In this document: one piece after another, positions 55,690 through 64,000 of the stretch | Layout of the letters: each line of letters opens with the position of its first letter | How positions within the stretch are numbered: position 1 is the first letter of the stretch | The notes under the pieces: generated by a model | Databases searched by the model: none | The model's input: the letters and a program-made list of their open reading frames with translations, nothing else | What the model was told of the DNA's origin: nothing | NCBI GenBank assembly: GCA_024180945.1 | Contig: JAKSGN010000041.1 | Span: 3,348,001-3,412,000 of the forward strand | Origin: Macrophomina tecta | Taxonomy: Eukaryota; Ascomycota; Dothideomycetes; Botryosphaeriales; Botryosphaeriaceae | Direction of reading: 5' to 3' | Length of the DNA: 64,000 nt | Program-made: the position numbers and the translations under genes

Positions 55690-58600
55690 AACTCTATAAT
55701 AAGATCTAGGTATATATCGTTCTTTAGCACCTACTAGTTATCTTTATTCCCGTAACCTTTCTATTTAACGAGATATTTAAGCTAACGACCGAACCGCTTA
55801 TAGTCTAGAATCTTCTCGACTGGGTACTAGTCTTCTTCGGCGTTAGGGTTTTCTAGTATAATTTCTTCCTAAGTTTCCGGAATGGTGGCGTTTTCTAGTA
55901 CTAGCTCGAGCATTACTACGTAAAAGATAGAGTTCATCCGTGTATTAGGCAATTTAAGTCAATACGTAACTTCTCCGAGTTTTTCTACAATTTCGAATAG
56001 ACCGATTTTCTTAAAATCTAATTTATCGCTTAGTCGCTTTAATTTAATATTTTTCGTAAGGAGGTACACTTTATTCCCCTCTTTTAGATTTAGTACCGCC
56101 TAGTGCCGTCTATTATAGTATTTAGACATTATAATTTATACGTATTTAAGGTCGAGACTAATAGCTTTATATAATCCTCTTAGCTGCTCGGCCTTAAGAA
56201 CGCCTTTCTAGGCTAGTTTTCTACTTAGAATAGTTTCTCTATACGCGTCTAGTTTAAACCCATAGTTAGTAAAGAACGGGGATACGTTAGTTAACTCTTA
56301 TTTAGCGCTATTATAGGAGAATTGTGCCATGGGTAGCTATATAGCCTAGTTATTCTATAGGTAGTTAATATAATAGCGAAGATACTATTCGAGAGTTCAG
56401 TTTATCCATTTTATCTAGCCATCGGTTTATGCGTATACTATTATAGAGAGTTTATTCTTTGCTCTAAGCTAGCGCATAAGCGTTTACCAAAATTTAAATT
56501 TTATTAGCTTATTTCTATCCGAGACTAATACTTCCGGTATTCCGTAATCCGCGAAGATGTATCGGAGAAACGTATAGGCTAGCTATTCTATATTCGATGC
56601 CTCGAGGTAGGGTAAGAAGTATACGTACTTCGTAAGTCTATCGATAAAGACTAGGATTAAGTCGAACTTAACTTCTATAAGTGGATCTCTAGACTCTAGT
56701 AGCTTCGTAATAAAGTCTAGCGTAATCTATTACTATAGTTATTCTAGTACTTCTAGGGGTTATAGGTGTCCGTACGAAGCGTATATAGCGGCTTTACTTC
56801 GAATACAAAGGTCGCATTACGAAACTATACGCTAGACTATCTTTCGTAATCCTAGAAAGTAGAAGTTTTATATAATTCTCTTAGTCGTTTTGTCGGTACC
56901 CTAATATCTATACGCGGGTACTACGTGTATATCTTTAATAAGTGCTTCTCGCAGTCTTATTGGGATATAGATTAATTCTTTAAAGAGAAGCGTTTCTTCT
57001 CTATCTTAAGCTACACGCGGGTTGTCCTTAAGTGCTAAAAGTTCCTACGCGAAGAAGTCCTAAGCGTATACTTCTCGAATCTTCTAATACCACGGGTTTA
57101 ACTCGATGCGAAGTATTAGGAAAGACTATCTAGCAAGAATAAGCGATCTATCGCTTATCTACTATAATACTATAGATTGCGGCTCGATTCTTTCTTTTAT
57201 ATAGTCTACCCTTCTACTAAGCGCGTTAGCGGCGGCGTTGTCTACACCTTTTCTATACGTGATCTTAAAATTATAGGATGCCAATTCTTATAACTAGCGA
57301 ACCTATCGTCGGTTTAGCTCCTTAGTCATAGTAAAGCGCGTAAGATTTTAATAGTTGTAATATACTATTACTTGTTAGTCGGCTCCTTCTAGGTAGTATC
57401 TCTAGTATTTAAATACTAAGATGATGGCCAAGAGCTCCTTATTATAAGTATCGTAGTTAAGCTCTACCGGGGTAAACTTTCTTAAATAGAATGCGATCGG
57501 GTGCTATCTACCTTCCTTATTAGGCTAGCTAAGACATGCTCCTAGGGCGAATCCTAACGTATTAGTTTCTACTTCAATTAGTTTATCGGGATCGTATATT
57601 CCTAAGATGGGTACTTCGTAAAATATTCTCTTTAGCGAATCGAAGGCTTACTACTAATCGTCTCCCTATTAGAAGCTATGCTTCTTCTAAGTAAGTCGCG
57701 TTAAAGGTTCCGTAACCTTTAAATAGTTCTAGATAAATTTTCTATAGAAGTTAGTAAATCTAAGAAAGAACTATACTTTCTTAATTATTTTTAGTACTAG
57801 CTATTCTCTAATAGAGTCTAGTTTCGAGTCGTCTATACCGATATATCCGGGGGTAATAATAAAGCCTAAGAATTCTATTCTCTATATGTGCTATTCGTAT
57901 TTCTCTAGTGCAATAGATAGATTCTTTACTTAGAGGATTTCTAGAACCTTTCTAATATACTTCTTATATTCCTCGAGTGTTTTCGAGAAGATAAGAATAT
58001 CGTCGAGGTAAGCTATATAGAAGATATCTAAGTAGTCGCGTAGCGTATCGTTAACGAGATTCTAGAAGGTTACTAGCGCGTTAGTAAGCCTAAATAGTAT
58101 AACCGTATACTCGTAGAGTCCTAGCCTCGTTTGGAAAGCTATCTTCTACTCTTCCCCTTCTTTAATTCTAACTAAGTAATATTCGTCCCGAAGGTCTAGC
58201 TTCATAAAGTACTTCGCGTTTTCTAACTTATCCTAGAGCTCGTTAATGCGCGAAAGCGGGTATCGGTTCTTAATCGTAATATTATTAAGCTATTAATAGT
58301 CGATATAAAGGCGTAACTTGCTATTCTTTTTAAGAACGAAGAGAATCGGATATCCGGCGGATAACGTTAATAGCCGAATATATTCTCATTCGAGGTTCTT
58401 CTCGATATATTCTCTTAAAGCCTCCATTTCCTTCTTCGATAAGAAGTAGATAGGCTTATAAACCGGCTTCGTTTCTAGCCTAAGCGGAATCTCGTAGTTC
58501 TATAGTTAATATTTAGGTAAGTCTTTCTTTCCTCTTTCTTAGTAAACGGTAACTAAGTCCTAATACTCTTCGGGTACCGTTTCTATTTCTAGAATTAGAG

Positions 58601-59700
58601 GTGTTCTTTATAGTTACTACCGTATCTCTAAACTACCGTATTATCCTCTTTTAATCCTCGCAGGATCGTCTCCTTCGATAGAAGTTAAATAGTCCTTATC
58701 CTTTAGCCTTTCTCGTTAGGCCCTAGCTAGTACTCTCTATTACACCGCCGGTGAGGGCTTAATATATATAAGGTAGACCTATTATTCTTAGCATTATATA
58801 CGCCTAAATACCTCTTCTAAGATTATCTAGACGTCTACGGAAGGTTCGGTAGCTACTAATTACTTCCGCGAAGCCTTACTCTTAGCCTTACACTTTCTCC
58901 GCGTAGTCCTTCGTAATAAGTATTATACCTAGGTTTCGGGAATACTTAACTCGGTAGGGCTTACTCCGCTTAAGGCGCTATATCTTAGGCCTTTCTTAAG
59001 GTTGCCGTTAATGCTACCGTTACTAGGCCTTACGCTATCGTTTAAGTCTTGCATTTTTTCTAATAATTCGAGGGTATCGTTTCGCTTAGTAGGGCTTATT
59101 CCTATAATAGAATTATATTTTACCGAGAAGGCTTTGCCTTCTACGCCGTAGTCCTAGTTCTAACTTATACTACTATCGGAGTTACCTATATAGTCGCTAC
59201 GTTTAGGCCTTATACTAGCTACTTCCCGATTTATAGTAGATAAGAGTCGCTATAGGGTATTTATTAACCCGTTTTCTATACGTAACCCGAATTTTTATAG
59301 AAGGTCGTTAATCTCTTCTCGAAAAACGATTTCGTCTCCTTCGCTAAAGTCGAAGATAGGTTTCTAGGTTCGGATCTAGGGTATACCTAGAATAATATCG
59401 TGCCCGGGAATACATTAGACGTCGAGAGAGATCTATTTCTAATAGTTTTTAATTTAGAGGGTTGCTTTCTCCGTTTCTATCTTTACCTAGCCTTTTTCGT
59501 AGACTAAACTTTTTCCGTCGAATCCGCTAAGCGGATATAGCTCTTTCTTTTTTCGGTATAGAATCTTGCACTATTCTATAAACTCGTTATATATAAAGTT
59601 TCCGCTCGACCCTATATTAATTAGTATCGAGATAGAACGTTTATTAAGCGTTCCTTTCGTTTTAAATTATCTCCAAAGATTTGGTCCGGTAAGAATTCCC
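55690..59700 (-). pseudogene. pol remnant: protease, RT, RNase H, integrase, chromodomain
   Basis: Translated on the minus strand with many RIP stops. Protease-like SSGNFI near 59600-59630 and DIILGIPWI near 59370-59410. Reverse transcriptase about 58490-57930 with SAGYPILFV, KNRYPLSRINEL, KYFMKLDLR and the catalytic YLDD at 58011..58000. RNase H near 57592-57526 (YDPDKLIEVETNTLGFALGA). Integrase zinc part near 56840 (CDLCIRSKAAIY) and catalytic core near 56760-56600 (ITLDFITKL; ILVFIDRLTKY). A chromodomain-like end near 55810-55690 (VEKILDYKR; LKYLVK, KGYG), which places the element among chromoviruses. Chromodomains usually steer integration to heterochromatin. Confidence 0.85.
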
Positions 59701-59899
59701 GTATTCGATATACGTAATACTATGTAAAGGGACCTAGACTATAGCCCCTAGGTTAATCCTAATACCGTAGGGCCATCTAGTTTTTTACTAAGTGTTAGCG
59801 GGCTATTTCCTCGTAGAAGTAGAGGTCCTAGTCCTTAGCTGGGGTCGGTAATTTCTTCTACTATATCTAGTATCCGCGCCTAATAAGGCGCCTCTAGTG

Positions 59900-61700
59900 G
59901 ATTCGATTATTACAGACCTAGTATTCGAAGGTAGGCATAGTATATTTCTTCTTCGGAACCTATTATAGGGTATTCTACACCCTTATTACTATTCCGTATA
60001 GGCCGAGGGTTAACGCTATACTACGTAAATACGCGAGGTCCCGTTGCTGCTATACTTCCCGGGCCTTATCTTTAAGCCAGGACGCTACTTCGTCGGCCGA
60101 GGCGAGGGATAATTTCTTCTAGAGGTGCTATATACCACCTTCGTAGAATCGAGAGCTAAGCTTTCTCTTTTATACCTAATATTACTATAGTAGTAGGTCT
60201 ATCCTTAATCCGGGGGTCTAGTTAATTATCGGGGTAAGGCTAGGTTTAACACGCCTCGTATCCCCGTACCTGCTTAAGTGTTCCGTAATTCGGTCGAGCA
60301 TAGCTTAGTCCTACTATTATTCTATATTCCCGGCTTCGCTAGACTCGGGGGTGCTATCGTAGAGTTCGCCTATATCGCTATTAACTAGCTCGTCATCGTA
60401 GGGGAAGTCATTAATTAAGTCATCGATTTCTAGTACTTCTTCGTTCCTAGTTATTATACTAAATTATCGAGGTTCGTAAGAGTACTATTCTAATATATCT
60501 TTGCTGCTTTGGTGCGTTTAACAGTTATCGTTATAGCAGGCTATCTAGTATAGCGTATCGTAGTTATCTTAGCGGGATGCAACCGATGCTTCGCGCTAAG
60601 CGCTTGAGGTCTACTTCTTCTCCTTTTTATTGCGAGGGTTCTACAGGCACTTAGGAGAGAAGTACTTATTACTACCGTAGGTAATATAAAGTCGATCCTT
60701 ATAGCGCTACTTCTACTCGTCCGTCTAATTTAGGTTAGGTCCTTTAGGCTTCTTATTATTATTTCGACCCTTATTCCCTTTCTTATCATCTTAGCGGTTA
60801 GCAGCGTCTAAAGCCATAGCATCTCCTTCTTCTAACGTAGTGCGTTCTCGGCATGGCTTAGTCGTATTTACTTAGTAGCCACCCTTTTTCTCGAACCACC
60901 TATTAGTGCGTCTTCTATCCATATCGGTAGCTAGGCGGATTAGTTCCGAGAGTATTTCTAGTTCGTCGTGGTAGAACATAGCCTCTTTAATCTCGTCCTT
61001 TAGGCCGCGGTAGTACAGCTATCGGAGCGTGTAGTCTAAATACTCTCCGGCGACGTAGGCTACTTCTTAGAATTCGGCCGTATAGTCGAGTACGGACTTT
61101 TTCTGCTAAATCCTAAAAAGAATCTAATTAGCGCGCTTAGCCTCATCGATGGCACTAAAAGCGTTCTATAGTTATTTAGCGAATATCCTATAGTCGGAGA
61201 AGATGGCCTAGGTCTAAGGTGACTATTACTATTATGGCTTTTCTTAGGTCTCTCGTTTATAAGGTCTAAACTACTTTTCTACTACTCCTCGGAGGAAGGT
61301 ATTAGCGTAGCGAACCTTATCTACGTCGTTACCGAATTATCCTTTAGCGAAGTGCAGATAGTCTTTTAGCTATATAAGAAAGCTCTACGTCTTAGTACGC
61401 TCTCCGTAGTAAAGGTCCGGCTTCGGTATCTTAACCTTAGTAGTTGGGTCCCTTATAGGGCTTAGCCTAGTGGTTTAATCCTACCGACTCCTTAGGACGA
61501 GATTCTCGGCTCGTAGTTCCTAAATTATCTATATAAGTTCTCTTATAGTAGGCTCCGTTTACTCCTATCGAGCGGGCTAAGGGGGCCCGGGAGTCGGTAT
61601 ATAAGAAACTACTAGACGATCTTATCCCGCGCTAATATTCTCTATATTAACCGAGTCCATTGCTATTTCCTAAACTCGTTAGGGGGTAATACCTTACCCG
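59900..61700 (-). pseudogene. gag remnant
   Basis: Minus-strand capsid-like frame with RIP stops. A recognisable stretch at about 61400-61300 (LKDYLHFAKG...FGNDVDKVRYANTFLRG) matches fungal Ty3/gypsy capsid proteins. A possible zinc knuckle lies near 60690-60640 (YGSNKYFSPKC). The frame is too degraded to set its ends. Confidence 0.65.
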
Positions 61701-61751
61701 ATAAGACTTAATCTTGGAACCTTCCTCTCCTTACAAGAATAGTAGTTAAAG

Positions 61752-62196
61752 TGTAACGAGCGGGCCTCTACCTCTAAGGATCTAAATACCAAAGAGAAAG
61801 AAAACCTATCAAGGGGGTTTTCCTTAAGTAGGTATAAGAAGAGGGTAAGAGCAAGTCGAATACGTAATAAGACTAAGCACTATATACGAAGGCCGTATTA
61901 CTAACAATATACAAATTACTATTAAAGTTAACCACGAAGATTAAAGCTATCTAAGGAGTATAGTTTATATATAAGTAAGAAAGTATATATAATCTATATA
62001 CTCAGTAAAGGTGTTGCGCTCAGTGACTAATCGCGACCCTCCTACTAATCGGTTGGGTTGGTCTGCTCAATTTCTTGGCGAGTGGGTCTGACTGATCACG
62101 GGGTCACGTGACCCTTGGCCCACATTTCTTTGGTTCTGCCCGCCTCTGGTGGGGTTGCTCCCCTCTTCATCAACCCGTGCAGGCTGCGCCGTAACA
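61752..62196 (-). repeat. 5' LTR of the chromovirus (right copy)
   Basis: Plus-strand ends TGTAACG... and ...CGTAACA. Here the inner half, from 61752 to about 61990, is RIP-mutated. The outer half, to 62196, keeps normal CA/TG. It is 445 bp, colinear with the left copy and differs from it almost only by transitions. Confidence 0.93.
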
Positions 62197-62201
62197 AAGA
62201 C
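62197..62201. repeat. Target-site duplication, right copy (AAGAC)
   Basis: AAGAC directly after the 5' LTR (element orientation), identical to 54323-54327. Confidence 0.9.
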
Positions 62202-63321
62202 GTGGAGATACTGAGCCTAAGGATGCCTAACTCATAATAGGAAATTTCTCACCCACGTCAACGCCCCTCTCTTGTACGATTCGCTACCGTGCTCGTTCCA
62301 AAGCTATTTATCACTCGGAATGCCGCAACACGGAAGGAACCCGACCACTCTCATTGAAAGATGATCTTGCCTGACAATGCGACCGTAGATTTCTCTTACC
62401 TATGTTGATTTCGGCAAACACTGCTCTCGAACTCTCAAGCTGAAATCCGCCATATGATTTGAGACGTCAGGTAAGCGAGCAGGTAATTTTGGTCTGGGAT
62501 GACGGTGCTTCTTTATGTGTTCCTGTGGGAACCTGTGCCTGCAGAAGAAGATGGTGGCGGCGAGAAGCCGGCGAGTCAACAGTGGGCCCAGAGACCCACT
62601 TCCCACCAAAACGAAATGCAAAAAAACGTACAACAGCTGGGATTCCCCAATGGTCACCCACTTGAGTACTAATCAGCCGGTTCGCAGGTTAAATATCGGA
62701 GAGCGGACGGGATCCGTTGCTTTCTGCGACCTATGGTCGTACGTGGCGAACAGAATCCGTATGATGACTTATGTATCCAAATGTAAGCTGCATGAGCAAA
62801 TTTCAAAACCCCCGGACTGCGCCCTATATTGGCCTGTGCAGGGTTTAATGCTTATCGAACGAAACAAAGGGTGAAAATAGACGCCAAACCAATCTAAGAC
62901 TAACCTCGTCTGGGCTGCCTACTTGGCATTCTTACTCTGCCTCAAACATGTATTTCTTGTAATTTTACCAAAGAGATACCTGGAGCCCTCAGCTTTCTCG
63001 ACGTAATTATGCTAAAAAGATGCTAATGCTCTCTAAAGCGCCTCTTGATGTTCCCAGGGTTATCCATTTGCATTCACTTTTACTCATTTTTTTGTGCTCA
63101 GGGTGAGTGGCGCTACTGTTGAATTGAATACGAGCTTGAACGAATCGTAGGTAATAATGCGCCCTGGACAAAAGCCGCGGGGGTTTCCGCTGGCATCCGC
63201 TGAGAAGATCGTTTAAAGTCCAAGCTTACTCTACTTATCGAAGTTTGGCCATGTACAGAGTAAGAGATACCAAAACCGATCCTTGCTATCAGAAACCACA
63301 GCACGACTTCAACGGCCAATC
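62202..63321. other. Right flank of the retrotransposon and protease promoter
   Basis: About 1.1 kb with normal dinucleotide use, so outside the RIP tract. Frames are short on both strands. It should hold the promoter of the subtilisin-like gene. Confidence 0.5.
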
Positions 63322-64000
63322 ATGCTGGCGTTCTCTATAAAACTATCCTTTTTCAATACCCTATTGCTGAGCAGTCGACTGTGCATCGCAGATGTACAGA
63401 ATTCCAGTACCCGGTTCGCGCACAGTGTCATTGTTGAATTTCAAGATGAAGTCTCTGCGGTATTTCCTCCTGTTGACCCTAAGACTGAAGGGAGAATTTG
63501 ACCAAAGTTCGCGCAGACTCCTCAACATGTATATGACAGAATCTCTGCTGCCGGTAACGGCTTCATCCAGGATATTAGCATCCAGCACCGCCTAGACATG
63601 AACTACTCCCTCTTCAAAGGGTGCTCCTTCGACATCTCCGGCGCCGCTTCATCAACCGTATCATTCCAGCGGATTCGTCAGCTCGTTCAAGAGCTGCCGG
63701 AAATCAAAAATGCCTGGCCTCTCACGATGCATCAATCGGCCGCGCCCACCACCTTCACCGGCAACCCCGTCAGCAGCCGAAAGAGCGCCGCCAACTCGCC
63801 GGTCCGCGGCGCTACAACGCCCAAACCCGGAAATGCGTCCATCTACGCCCCGCACGTCCAGACAGGGGTTGACCGCCTCCACGCCGCAAGTATCAAGGGC
63901 AAGGGTATCCGCATCGCCATCCTCGACGGGCCCGTTGACTACCTGCACCCTGCGCTCGGCGGCGGGCAAGGCGATGGCTTTAAGTTCGCCTACACGGAGG
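63322..64000 (+). CDS. Subtilisin-like serine protease (S8), N-terminal part, runs off the window
   Basis: Secreted serine protease, extracellular minor-protease type. Exons 63322..63459 and 63508..64000 (open) give the first 210 residues. A signal-peptide-like start (MLAFSIKLSFFNTLLLSSRL) is followed by the inhibitor-like propeptide (AHSVIVEFQDEVSA; LDMNYSLFKGCSFDIS). The catalytic domain begins at GVDRLHAASIKGKGIRIAIL with the catalytic Asp at residue 186, followed by YLHPALGGG. The catalytic motif reads ILDGPVDY, where relatives have DTG or DSG after the Leu/Val. The 48-nt intron (GTATTT..CAAAG) is a multiple of three and removes the only in-frame stop (TGA 63499-63501); without it the gene would be broken. 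The catalytic His and Ser lie beyond the window. Confidence 0.82.

Larger units (their letters stand above)
54328..62196 (-). mobile_element. Full-length Ty3/gypsy chromovirus retrotransposon, RIP-mutated, minus orientation
   Basis: LTR retrotransposon of 7,869 bp with two 445-bp LTRs and a 5-bp target duplication. Reading on the minus strand gives the order LTR - gag - protease - reverse transcriptase - RNase H - integrase - chromodomain - LTR, the Ty3/gypsy order. A purine tract (AAAGGGGGGGATAG, 54786..54773) borders the LTR at 54328-54772, confirming that this is the 3' LTR. Nearly all CA/TG dinucleotides in the interior have become TA, and the coding frames carry many TAA/TAG stops at former Gln and Trp codons. 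This is the mark of repeat-induced point mutation. The element is non-autonomous. An additional frame on the opposite strand lies between the chromodomain and the 3' LTR. Confidence 0.95.

Noticed and set aside
54328..62196. RIP-decayed frames as live retroelement genes
   Set aside because: Stops occur throughout gag and pol at former Gln and Trp codons, so this copy cannot encode working proteins.

Overview
This is a stretch of nuclear genome from a filamentous ascomycete (Pezizomycotina; Dothideomycetes is my best guess, from overall protein similarity only). The evidence is short introns of about 46-114 nt with GT..AG ends and CTAAC/CTGAC-type branch sites, a NADP-mannitol dehydrogenase, a CipC-family protein, an ascomycete-type oxidosqualene cyclase, and a retrotransposon whose C-to-T/G-to-A decay matches repeat-induced point mutation (RIP). 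Genes lie on both strands and most exons had to be joined across introns, so coordinates given are gene spans with exon joins in the text.

Layout. 1-5.6 kb, minus strand: the 5' part of TRA1 (SAGA/NuA4 scaffold) and a complete SPX-EXS phosphate exporter of the SYG1/XPR1 family. 6.6-9.0 kb: cipC (minus) diverging from an alpha/beta hydrolase-like gene (plus) that lacks the nucleophile serine. 10.2-16.2 kb: a large single-pass membrane protein (minus) diverging from mannitol dehydrogenase (plus). 16.2-28.9 kb: two almost gene-empty blocks of about 5.8 kb each around one low-complexity conserved-type protein at 22-23.2 kb. 28.9-34.2 kb: oxidosqualene cyclase (erg7-like) followed 1 kb later on the same strand by a microsomal cytochrome P450. 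34.5-41.6 kb: a protein with four divergent CXC...H-x6-H zinc fingers, an ICln (methylosome) subunit, the NUDIX NADH pyrophosphatase NPY1, and an F-box protein. 44.4-53.6 kb: an Ecm33/Sps2-like surface protein with an early stop, a seven-helix membrane protein with a GC-AG intron, a large 2OG-oxygenase-like gene broken by an in-frame TAA, and a RING protein.

54.3-62.2 kb is one full-length Ty3/gypsy chromovirus (7,869 bp, 445-bp LTRs, 5-bp target duplication AAGAC) lying on the minus strand and heavily RIPped. An extra, apparently intron-containing reading frame runs antisense to pol at its 3' end. The outer halves of the LTRs escaped mutation, so the edges of the RIP tract can be read directly. 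The window ends inside a subtilisin-like protease gene.

Functional links are few. The cyclase/P450 pair could be either chance or a small triterpenoid locus. Both cipC and mannitol dehydrogenase carry stress-element-like CCCCT next to a TATA-like box. The accessory part of the window (41.6-64 kb) collects the interrupted genes and the transposon.
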